Source: DASQHM01 sp035632095 (GTDB lineage: Bacteria; Pseudomonadota; Alphaproteobacteria; Ferrovibrionales; Ferrovibrionaceae). From it: DNA of 6,167 nt. The notes below the pieces were generated by a model. That model did no database searches, had not been told where the DNA came from, and saw only the letters and a program-made list of their open reading frames with translations. Below are positions 1 through 5,573 of this stretch, in pieces. Position 1 is the stretch's first letter, and each line of letters begins with the position of its first letter. A program made the position numbers and the translations under genes. The stretch covers positions 1 through 6,167 of the forward strand of contig DASQHM010000122.1 in assembly GCA_035632095.1 (NCBI GenBank), written 5' to 3'.

Positions 1-1
1 C

Positions 2-1351
2 GCCTCGGGCCTGATCGCCAAGAACGAAGGCCGCCTCGGCAAGACGCTGTGGACCGATATCGCCGATGGCGAAATGGTCACCATGCGCGGGGTTTGGGAC
101 GGCCCGGAAGAAGCACGCGCTGTCGGCGAGCAGATCGAAGCCCTTCAGCGCGCGAAAGAGCCGCTGTCGGGCATGGCAATCCTGGTGCGCGCCGGCTTCC
201 AGACCCGCGAATTCGAAGAGCGCTTCATCACGCTCGGGCTGCCGTACCGCGTGATCGGCGGCTTGCGGTTCTACGAGCGAGCGGAGATCCGCGACGCGCT
301 CGCCTACTTGCGCGTCGTGGTGCAGCCGGACGACGATTTGGCCTTCGAGCGGATCGTCAACGTGCCGAAGCGCGGCCTCGGCGAAGCGACTTTGCAGGCA
401 CTGCACCGCGCGGCGCGCGCCGGCAATTCGTCGCTGGTGCGCGCGGCGGAGACGATCGTGGCGACCGACGAGCTTAAGGCGAAGCCGCGTTCGGCGTTGC
501 GCGACTTGCTGAACGGCTTTGCGCGCTGGCGCTCGCTGCTCGACGGCATGCCGCATACGGAACTGGCGGAAACGGTGCTCGACGAGAGCGGCTACACCGC
601 CATGTGGCAGCAGGACAAGTCGGTCGAGGCGCCTGGCCGGCTGGAGAATCTGAAGGAGTTGATCCGGGCCCTTGAGCAGTTCGAGAACCTCTCGGGTTTC
701 CTGGAGCACGTCGCGCTGGTGATGGAAAACGAGGATTCCGAGCGCGACGACATGGTCAATCTGATGACCCTCCATGCCGCCAAGGGCCTTGAATTCGACA
801 CGGTGTTCCTGCCCGGCTGGGAAGAGGGTCTGTTTCCGCACCAGCGTGCGCTCGAGGAAGGCGGCACGGCCGGCCTCGAGGAAGAACGGCGGCTCGCTTA
901 CGTGGGCATCACCCGCGCGCGGCGGCGCTGTCTCATCTCGTTCGCCGCCAATCGTCGCGTCTACAACCAATGGCAAAGCTCGGTGCCGAGCCGCTTCATC
1001 GACGAACTGCCGCCGGAGCACGTGGCACGCGACGCCGACCAGGGCCTCTATGGCTACGGCGGGCTTGGCGGCACGGGACACGGCGGCTTCGTCTACGACG
1101 CGCCGTGGCTGCAAGCGGAGCAGCGGCTTCTGCAACGCGGTTATCGCGTCGGCGGCGGACGCACCATCGACGGCACCGCCAAGCGCATCGAGGACGCGAG
1201 CCCGAGCGGCGGCTGGCAAGTCGGCGCTAGGGTGTTCCACCAGAAATTCGGCTACGGCCGCATTCTGCACGTGGAGAACGACCGGCTGGAGATCGATTTC
1301 GAGAAGTCCGGCCGCAAGAAGGTGATCGGCGGATTTGTCGAACCGGCCTGA
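2..1351 (+). CDS. uvrD: UvrD/PcrA-type ATP-dependent DNA helicase, C-terminal part (5' truncated by window edge)
   Basis: This is a superfamily 1A 3'-5' helicase that unwinds DNA using ATP in nucleotide excision repair, mismatch repair and removal of stalled complexes. The frame is open from base 2, so 449 residues are visible and roughly the first 300-350, including the Walker A motif, lie outside the window. Visible family landmarks are the block LPYRVIGGLRFYERAEIRD (about nt 236-292), motif V with MTLHAAKGLEF (about nt 764-796), and motif VI with RLAYVGITRARR (about nt 890-925), which carries the arginine finger. A glycine-rich linker (about nt 1040-1210) leads to a final module, VGARVFHQKFGYGRI and onward. 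This matches the Tudor-like C-terminal domain that UvrD/PcrA use to contact RNA polymerase. The stop codon overlaps the start of prmA, suggesting co-translation. It could equally be called pcrA. The family assignment is secure; the exact symbol is less so. Confidence 0.95.
   Translation, partial: ASGLIAKNEGRLGKTLWTDIADGEMVTMRGVWDGPEEARAVGEQIEALQRAKEPLSGMAILVRAGFQTREFEERFITLGLPYRVIGGLRFYERAEIRDALAYLRVVVQPDDDLAFERIVNVPKRGLGEATLQALHRAARAGNSSLVRAAETIVATDELKAKPRSALRDLLNGFARWRSLLDGMPHTELAETVLDESGYTAMWQQDKSVEAPGRLENLKELIRALEQFENLSGFLEHVALVMENEDSERDDMVNLMTLHAAKGLEFDTVFLPGWEEGLFPHQRALEEGGTAGLEEERRLAYVGITRARRRCLISFAANRRVYNQWQSSVPSRFIDELPPEHVARDADQGLYGYGGLGGTGHGGFVYDAPWLQAEQRLLQRGYRVGGGRTIDGTAKRIEDASPSGGWQVGARVFHQKFGYGRILHVENDRLEIDFEKSGRKKVIGGFVEPA
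1319..1324 (+). promoter_or_regulatory. Probable ribosome binding site of prmA
   Basis: AAGGTG lies 10 bases upstream of the TTG at 1335, inside the last codons of the helicase gene. It is the best purine-rich site available and favours the TTG start over the later GTG at 1377, although the spacing is slightly long. Confidence 0.5.
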
Positions 1352-2198
1352 CCAGCTCTGGCAAGCGTCCGTCACCGTGCCCAAGGCGGACGTCGGAATA
1401 GTCGAAGATGCGCTCTTCCCGGATGCGCTCAGCGTGTCGAGCTTCGAGACGGCGCCGGACCATCCGCTCTGGCTGGTGCAGGCGATCTATGATGGCGAAC
1501 CGGACCGGGCGGCGCTGCGCGCCGGCCTCGGGTCCATCGCAAAACGTATCGAGATCAGGGCGGTTCCGGCGAGGAACTGGGTCGCCGAATCCCAGGCGCT
1601 GGCGCCGCCAGTGGCAGCCGGACGTTACTATGTTCGCGGTTCCCACAGTCCGCGGCACGCCTCGCCTTCGCGCACCGACGTGGTAATCGACGCCGGAATG
1701 GCCTTCGGCACCGGCCGCCATGCCAGCACCTGGGGCTGCCTATTCGCCATGGATCGGCTGAGGCGGATGCGCCGTTTTGCCCGGATACTCGATCTCGGCA
1801 CCGGGTCCGGCGTCTTGGCGATCGCCGCGGCAAAGACGTGGCGCCGGACAATCTTGGCAACCGACAGCGACCCGGTCGCGGTTGCCGTCGCTCTGGAAAA
1901 CGCGCGCATCAATCGCGTGCATTCGTCCATGCGGGGCGTGATCGCTCGCGGTTTCGCTCACCGTGTGATTCGAAAATCCGCGCCCTTCGATTTCATCCTG
2001 GCCAATATCCTGGCGCGTCCCCTGGCGCAATTGGCGCCAGCAATGCGGCGAAACACGGCGAGGCGCGGAGTCATCGTGCTATCCGGCCTGCTTGCGAAGC
2101 AGGAGAATTGGGTGCTTGGCGCTTATCGCCGTCAAGGCCTGCGGCTGACCATGCGCATCGCCCGCGAAGGCTGGCATACGCTGGTGCTGGCGGCATGA
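1335..2198 (+). CDS. prmA: Ribosomal protein L11 methyltransferase PrmA
   Basis: PrmA is a cytoplasmic AdoMet-dependent enzyme that methylates amino groups of ribosomal protein L11. The 287-residue product is close to the usual family length of about 290. Residues 8-75 form the small N-terminal substrate-recognition domain, a linker with NW at 81-82 follows, and the rest is a Rossmann-type methyltransferase domain. The PrmA signature FGTGRHAST is at 124-132, the AdoMet loop DLGTGSG at 153-159, the acidic end of strand 2 at D177/D179, the family NILARPL motif at 224-230, and the typical C-terminal EGWHTLVL at 278-285. The start is TTG at 1335, with AAGGTG (1319-1324) 10 bases upstream. The next in-frame candidate, GTG at 1377, would remove part of the first strand. 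The start lies 17 bp inside the helicase gene, implying translational coupling. The canonical DPGMAFGTG reads DAGMAFGTG here, a mild variation. Identification is firm; the exact start is probable. Confidence 0.93.
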   Translation: MSNRPDQLWQASVTVPKADVGIVEDALFPDALSVSSFETAPDHPLWLVQAIYDGEPDRAALRAGLGSIAKRIEIRAVPARNWVAESQALAPPVAAGRYYVRGSHSPRHASPSRTDVVIDAGMAFGTGRHASTWGCLFAMDRLRRMRRFARILDLGTGSGVLAIAAAKTWRRTILATDSDPVAVAVALENARINRVHSSMRGVIARGFAHRVIRKSAPFDFILANILARPLAQLAPAMRRNTARRGVIVLSGLLAKQENWVLGAYRRQGLRLTMRIAREGWHTLVLAA

Positions 2199-2235
2199 GC
2201 GTGCGAAGCTTCCGGCCGCTCGAACAAGAATAAAT

Positions 2236-2242
2236 GGGGGAA
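2236..2242 (+). promoter_or_regulatory. Ribosome binding site of the ModA-like gene
   Basis: GGGGGAA ends three bases before ATG 2246. It decides the start: the earlier in-frame ATG at 2234 overlaps this site and has no purine-rich site of its own at a suitable distance. Translation from 2246 also gives a cleaner signal peptide (M-I-K-G-R followed by the hydrophobic core). Confidence 0.7.
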
Positions 2243-2245
2243 ACG

Positions 2246-3013
2246 ATGATCAAAGGCCGCTGGATCGGCGCGCTCTCCGTGTCGGCATTGCTGCTCGGAT
2301 CGCAGGCCGGCGCTGCGGATCTGCAAATCCTGGCGGCGGGTGCCGTGCGCGCGCCCGTGGCGTCGTTGCTTCCCGCCTTCGAGGCGGAAACCGGCAATAA
2401 GGTCCACATGACGACCGGTCCGGTCGGCGATCTTGCCGTCAAGCTCGAAAGCGGCACGGATGCCGATGCGGTGCTGCTCACGCCGCCCGTCATCGATGCG
2501 TTGGTCAAACTCAATTTGGTCATCGAGGGCAGCCGCGCCGATCTCGGCAGCGTAAGCACCGTCGTCGCCGTGAAGTCCGGCGCGCCCGCCCCGGACGTGT
2601 CGTCGCCCGACGCGCTGAAAAGCGCGCTATTGGCCGCGAAATCGATCGCCTATGTGGATCCGAAGCTCGGCGCGACCAGCGGCATTCATTTCCTCAAGTT
2701 GCTGCAGCAATTCGGCATCGCCGATGCGGTCGCGGCCAAGACGCATTTGGCCGAGGTCGGCATCGGTGTCTCCAGGATGGTAGCCGACGGCACGGCGGAA
2801 ATCGGCGTGACGCAGAAGAGCGAAGTGATTCCGGTTGCGGGGGTGAACATCGTCGGCCCATTGCCTGCGCCGCTGCAACTCACGTCGATCTATTCGGCAG
2901 GTCTGGTGAAGAACGCGAAATCGCCCGAAGCGGCCCAGGCGCTGGTGAAGTATCTGACCGGCCCGGCCGGCCGGGAAAAATTCAAGGCGGCGGGATTTGA
3001 CCCGCCGCCTTGA
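2246..3013 (+). CDS. ModA-like periplasmic solute-binding protein (SBP_bac_11 / type 2 periplasmic-binding fold), ligand unknown
   Basis: This is a predicted exported receptor of 255 residues from ATG 2246. Residues 1-23 are a Sec-type signal peptide: MIKGR, a hydrophobic core, and an AGA site suggesting cleavage after residue 23. The mature protein begins with a strand DLQILAAGAV, then the PAFEAETGNKV helix/strand. It continues with the two-lobe pattern of the molybdate-binding ModA family, including YVDPKLGATSGIHF, DGTAEIGVTQ, and a C-terminal YLTGPAGREKFKAAGF block much like ModA proteins. By hand alignment to E. coli ModA, two pocket residues differ: the serine of AAASL is alanine here (AAGAV), and the tyrosine of GIVYGSD is glutamine (GVTQKSE). 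I would therefore not call it a molybdate receptor. No permease or ATPase gene is visible, so it is an orphan receptor within this window. It follows prmA by 47 bp and may be co-transcribed with it. Its last codons and stop lie inside a terminator hairpin. Confidence 0.87.
   Translation: MIKGRWIGALSVSALLLGSQAGAADLQILAAGAVRAPVASLLPAFEAETGNKVHMTTGPVGDLAVKLESGTDADAVLLTPPVIDALVKLNLVIEGSRADLGSVSTVVAVKSGAPAPDVSSPDALKSALLAAKSIAYVDPKLGATSGIHFLKLLQQFGIADAVAAKTHLAEVGIGVSRMVADGTAEIGVTQKSEVIPVAGVNIVGPLPAPLQLTSIYSAGLVKNAKSPEAAQALVKYLTGPAGREKFKAAGFDPPP
2982..3013. terminator. Hairpin shared by two converging genes; good rho-independent terminator on the - strand, weak on the +
   Basis: There is a perfect 13-bp inverted repeat: left arm TCAAGGCGGCGGG at 2982-2994, loop of 6 at 2995-3000, right arm CCCGCCGCCTTGA at 3001-3013. 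The right arm ends exactly on the stop codon of the ModA-like gene. Read on the - strand, the stem is followed by ATTTTTCCC, a usable U-tract, 22 bases past the stop of the DUF1127 gene. On the + strand the stem is followed only by GATTTCC, so termination of the solute-binding transcript would be weaker or helped by convergent transcription. The strength is judged by eye, not by a folding calculation. Confidence 0.78.
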
Positions 3014-3034
3014 GATTTCCGGACAGACCGCCGC

Positions 3035-3316
3035 TCAAAGGCCGCGGGTCGTGGTTTCCTTGCGCGCGCACCGCGGAGTGCCGAGGCTTCCGATAATGGC
3101 GGCATCGATTTGGCTGCGACTGATGCCGATATCGGCCAGGAGACGGTCGTCGAGCTGGACCAGTTCCGCCTGGGCCCGCTGCTGGCGGCGCCAGCGCGCC
3201 ACGGCGATTAGCGCGTCGCGGAGCGGATTGGCCAGGCGCGACAGGGCGGCAGCGGCATCTTTCAATGCGGCCGCGGAAATGGGGCTTTGGTCGGCAGCAG
3301 GTTTAAGTACGGACAT
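3035..3316 (-). CDS. DUF1127 domain small protein
   Basis: This is a 93-residue cytoplasmic protein with no signal peptide or membrane segment. Residues 42-71 form the DUF1127 core: W-R-R-Q-Q-R-A, then LVQLDDRLLADIGISRSQI, the hallmark L-D-D-R-x-L-x-D-I-G-I-S-R pattern. Before it is an alanine-rich, probably helical N-terminal half, and after it a basic tail ending ARKETTTRGL. DUF1127 proteins are common in alphaproteobacteria, and a few studied members bind RNA or affect RNA turnover and stress or phosphate responses; whether this one does is inference. The start is ATG 3316, because AGGGTG lies 6 bases upstream on the - strand. An in-frame ATG at 3370 would add 18 residues but sits in AT-rich DNA without a binding site. 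The gene converges on the ModA-like gene, with the shared hairpin between them, and diverges from the aminopeptidase. Confidence 0.88.
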   Translation of the reverse strand: MSVLKPAADQSPISAAALKDAAAALSRLANPLRDALIAVARWRRQQRAQAELVQLDDRLLADIGISRSQIDAAIIGSLGTPRCARKETTTRGL

Positions 3317-3322
3317 GATCGA

Positions 3323-3328
3323 CACCCT
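3323..3328 (-). promoter_or_regulatory. Probable ribosome binding site of the DUF1127 gene
   Basis: On the - strand this reads AGGGTG and ends 6 bases before the ATG at 3316. It supports the shorter protein over the upstream ATG at 3370, which has only AT-rich sequence before it. Confidence 0.55.
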
Positions 3329-3371
3329 GGCTTCGTGTTCTGTGCTGTCCGAAATATTGCGCTGCAACATA

Positions 3372-3385
3372 TTAATTTCAATTAA
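3372..3385. repeat. Short inverted repeat TTAATT-TC-AATTAA
   Basis: Perfect 6-bp arms with a 2-base spacer lie in the most AT-rich part of the divergent intergenic region. It could be a regulator site or simply part of a promoter; chance occurrence in AT-rich DNA cannot be excluded. Confidence 0.4.
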
Positions 3386-3421
3386 GAGTCAGAGGGTTAA
3401 TCATCAAATCCGCCATGCGTT

Positions 3422-3438
3422 TATTGCATAGCACAATA
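3422..3438. promoter_or_regulatory. Candidate operator, TATTG-N7-CAATA
   Basis: A 17-bp dyad with 5-bp arms fits the loose T-N11-A pattern of LysR-family operators. It sits about 75 bases before the aminopeptidase start. No LysR-type regulator gene is visible in the window, so the assignment is tentative. Confidence 0.25.
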
Positions 3439-3451
3439 CATTGGCCGCGCT

Positions 3452-3463
3452 GCAACGCGTTGC
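3452..3463. repeat. 12-bp perfect palindrome GCAACGCGTTGC
   Basis: A perfectly self-complementary 12-mer without spacer lies in the leader region of the aminopeptidase gene, about 50 bases before its ATG. The form suits a homodimeric regulator site, but no binding protein can be named. Confidence 0.35.
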
Positions 3464-3501
3464 CGCGGGTGCCATCAGGCACGATAATCCGGGGCAAGTT
3501 T

Positions 3502-3507
3502 GGGGTG
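3502..3507 (+). promoter_or_regulatory. Ribosome binding site of the aminopeptidase gene
   Basis: GGGGTG ends 5 bases before ATG 3513. An upstream in-frame TTG at 3441 has no purine-rich site in front of it, so ATG 3513 is chosen as the start. Confidence 0.65.
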
Positions 3508-3512
3508 CCAAA

Positions 3513-5573
3513 ATGACCGTTCCTGCCGCGATGCCGGAGCTTGCCGCGATCCTGCGCGATGCGGGCCTTACCACGCCGCCGGATGAGGCCATGGCGCTGC
3601 TGGCCGGCATTGCCGCTGCCCCGCCCACGCCTGCCGGATACAGCGGCGTTTCGCTGCTCGGCGGCTTGGGCCCGGGGCCGCGCGAACGGCTGGAATCCAT
3701 CGCGGAGGGCGCGGCCCACCGCTTCGACGCCGAGTTGGAGCGCGCCGGCGCCAGCGCCGGACGCCTCGCCGACTTGCGCGGCGAACTCGAGCGTCGCGGC
3801 CTGCACGGTTTCATCGTACCGCTCAACGACGAATACCACGGCGAATACGTGCCGAAGCGGGCGCAACGGCTGGCGTGGCTGACCGGGTTCACCGGATCGG
3901 CCGGGATCGCGGTGGTCCTGCCGGCCAAGGCCGCCGTTTTCACGGACGGGCGTTATACGCTGCAAGTGCGCGAGCAGGTCGATCAGCGGCTGTTCACCTG
4001 CCACCACATCACCGAAGAGCCGCCGCACGATTGGCTCGCCGGCGCTATCACGAACGGTCAGCGCCTCGGTTACGACCCCTGGCTGCACACGGTCGATGCC
4101 GTCGCGCGCTTCAAGGCCGCCTGCGAGCGGAGCGGCGCTTCGCTGGTCGCGGTCGAAACAAATCCGATCGATGCGATCTGGCACGATCAGCCGCCGGCGC
4201 CCATTTCGCCGGTCGTGCCCCAACCTCTGGAATTTGCCGGCGAGACATCGGAAGCCAAGCGCGAGCGCGTCGGCGCCACATTGCGCGCAAGCGGCGTCGA
4301 CACGTTGGTCCTGACCTTGCCGGAATCGCTCGCATGGCTGCTCAATATCCGCGGCGGCGACGTCCCCCATACGCCTTTGCCGCTCGGCTTCGCCCTCCTG
4401 CACCGCGACGGCACGGTCGAATTGTTCATGGACCGGCGAAAACTCACGGCGGGCCTCGGCGCCCATCTCGGCAATGGGGTCGCGACGCGCGAGCCGGGCG
4501 AGTTTCCCGACGCCCTTTCGGCGCTCGGTCGCTCAGGCAAGATGGTGCAGGCCGATCCGGCGACGGCCGGCGCTCTCGTGTTCAATCGGCTCGAGGCGGC
4601 AAACGCACGCTTGAAACGCGCCGAGGACCCTTGCCTGATCCTGAAGGCTTGCAAGAACGCGTCGGAAATCCAGGGCACGCGCAACGCGCACCGGCGCGAC
4701 GGCGCTGCGGTCTGCCGGTTCCTGGCCTGGCTTGCGCGCGAAATGCCGAAGGGCGGCGTCGACGAGATCGCGGCAGCGGCGCGGCTCTATGGTTTCCGGC
4801 GGCAGAATGAGCGCTTTCAGGATCTGTCGTTTTCCACCATTTCCGGCGCCGGCCCGAACGGCGCCGTGGTGCACTACCGCGTCACGCCGAAGACCAACCG
4901 GCGCCTGGAACCGGGCACGCTCTATCTGGTGGATTCCGGCGCGCAGTATCTGGACGGCACCACGGACATCACGCGCACCGTGGCTCTCGGCACGCCGACC
5001 GACGAAATGCGCGACCGGTTCACGCGGGTGCTTAAGGGTCATATCGCGCTCGCCACCTGCCGCTTCCCGACCGGCACGACGGGATTGCAGCTCGATGCGC
5101 TGGCGCGCCACGCACTTTGGCAGGCCGGCCTCGATTACGACCACGGCACCGGCCACGGAGTCGGCAGTTACCTTTCGGTGCATGAAGGGCCGCAACGCAT
5201 TTCCAAGGCCGGCAGCATGGTGCCGCTCAAGCCCGGCATGATCGTGTCAAACGAACCCGGCTACTACAAAGCCGGCGCCTTCGGCATCCGCATCGAGAAT
5301 CTGGTGCTGGTGCGCGAAGCGGAAGCACCGGCGGGCGCCGAACGTCCGCTATTGTGCTTCGAGACCCTGACCCGGGCGCCCATCGACCGCAACGCCATCG
5401 ATCCGGCAATGCTGAACGCCGACGAAATCGCCTGGCTGAATGCCTATCACGCCGACGTGCGGCGCGAGATCGAGCCGCTGGTGGACGCCAGAACCGCCGC
5501 GTGGCTTCGCGCCGCGACGCGCCCGATCAAGGCAAAGCGCTTCAGGAAGCCGAAGGCCGCCGCTCGCCCTTGA
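3513..5573 (+). CDS. pepP: Xaa-Pro aminopeptidase (M24B family, aminopeptidase P, large three-domain type)
   Basis: This cytoplasmic metallopeptidase removes an N-terminal residue next to proline and helps recycle peptides. From ATG 3513 it has 686 residues. Two creatinase-like N-terminal domains begin near residue 84 (RLADLRGELERRGLHGFIVP; LAWLTGFTGSAG; FTDGRYTLQVREQVD) and are followed by the pita-bread catalytic domain. All five metal ligands are present: D474 (VDSGAQY), D485 (TTDITR), H548 (GHGVG), E581 (NEPGYY) and E595 (RIEN). H454 (VVHYRV) and H557 (VHEGP) match the catalytic histidines. The spacings (11, 63, 33, 14) fit human XPNPEP1-like enzymes rather than short E. coli PepP, so the symbol is used loosely. 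About 70 residues precede the usual family start, and a basic tail (PIKAKRFRKPKAAARP) ends the protein. The last 32 bp overlap the convergent dioxygenase gene. The alternative start at TTG 3441 would add 24 residues. Confidence 0.93.
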   Translation: MTVPAAMPELAAILRDAGLTTPPDEAMALLAGIAAAPPTPAGYSGVSLLGGLGPGPRERLESIAEGAAHRFDAELERAGASAGRLADLRGELERRGLHGFIVPLNDEYHGEYVPKRAQRLAWLTGFTGSAGIAVVLPAKAAVFTDGRYTLQVREQVDQRLFTCHHITEEPPHDWLAGAITNGQRLGYDPWLHTVDAVARFKAACERSGASLVAVETNPIDAIWHDQPPAPISPVVPQPLEFAGETSEAKRERVGATLRASGVDTLVLTLPESLAWLLNIRGGDVPHTPLPLGFALLHRDGTVELFMDRRKLTAGLGAHLGNGVATREPGEFPDALSALGRSGKMVQADPATAGALVFNRLEAANARLKRAEDPCLILKACKNASEIQGTRNAHRRDGAAVCRFLAWLAREMPKGGVDEIAAAARLYGFRRQNERFQDLSFSTISGAGPNGAVVHYRVTPKTNRRLEPGTLYLVDSGAQYLDGTTDITRTVALGTPTDEMRDRFTRVLKGHIALATCRFPTGTTGLQLDALARHALWQAGLDYDHGTGHGVGSYLSVHEGPQRISKAGSMVPLKPGMIVSNEPGYYKAGAFGIRIENLVLVREAEAPAGAERPLLCFETLTRAPIDRNAIDPAMLNADEIAWLNAYHADVRREIEPLVDARTAAWLRAATRPIKAKRFRKPKAAARP
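5542..5573. other. 32-bp convergent 3' overlap of the aminopeptidase and dioxygenase genes
   Basis: The + strand stop (TGA 5571-5573) and the - strand stop (TGA, 5544-5542) cross over, so both strands code here. It encodes the basic tail of the aminopeptidase and the last residues (from about ERRPSAS) of the dioxygenase. No intrinsic terminator is visible for either gene around the overlap. Confidence 0.85.

Larger units (their letters stand above)
3317..3512. promoter_or_regulatory. Divergent intergenic/promoter region between the DUF1127 and aminopeptidase genes
   Basis: This 196-bp gap separates two divergent genes, so it must hold promoters for both. Its core, about 3350-3445, is clearly richer in A+T than the coding DNA on either side. 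It contains an inverted repeat TTAATT-TC-AATTAA (3372-3385), another TATTG-N7-CAATA (3422-3438, resembling a T-N11-A operator of LysR type), and a 12-bp perfect palindrome GCAACGCGTTGC (3452-3463). The 10-mer GCGCTGCAAC occurs twice, at 3359 and 3447. I looked for -35/-10 pairs on both strands and found none good enough to name. The region call is secure from gene orientation; individual sites are candidates only. Confidence 0.6.

Noticed and set aside
1227..1721. Antisense frame across the helicase-prmA junction
   Set aside because: Both + strand genes are clearly real here, and the product is Arg-rich with no family resemblance.
2234..2245. Earlier ATG at 2234 for the ModA-like protein
   Set aside because: It overlaps the GGGGGAA ribosome binding site that serves ATG 2246, and it would add M-G-E-T ahead of a normal signal peptide start.
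2940..2980. Run of GGCC/CCGG sequence resembling nested palindromes near the end of the ModA-like gene
   Set aside because: It encodes the conserved TGPAGRE block and is explained by GC-rich codon choice; the functional hairpin is the separate perfect repeat at 2982-3013.
3317..3370. Longer DUF1127 protein starting at ATG 3370
   Set aside because: Only AT-rich promoter-like DNA precedes that ATG, whereas ATG 3316 has AGGGTG at 6 bases. The added residues are not part of the domain.
2997..3431. + strand frame of 144 codons opposite the DUF1127 gene
   Set aside because: The - strand carries an unmistakable DUF1127 motif, while the + strand product is non-descript and begins inside the terminator region.
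3441..3512. Upstream TTG extension of the aminopeptidase by 24 residues
   Set aside because: There is no ribosome binding site before TTG 3441, and the stretch contains a palindrome and intergenic features. ATG 3513 has GGGGTG at good spacing.
3378..4466. Long open frame on the - strand (362 codons) opposite the aminopeptidase
   Set aside because: It is antisense to a well-supported M24 peptidase. Its product is low-complexity and rich in R, Q, G and D, with no recognisable domain. Long antisense frames are expected in GC-rich coding DNA.
3875..4810. Open frame of 311 codons on the + strand within the aminopeptidase
   Set aside because: It is a different frame of the same gene with an Arg/Ala-rich product lacking any domain; a GC-bias shadow.
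4533..5195. Antisense frame of 220 codons opposite the catalytic domain of the aminopeptidase
   Set aside because: The opposite strand encodes all the metal ligands of the peptidase; the antisense product shows no motif and no credible ribosome binding site.
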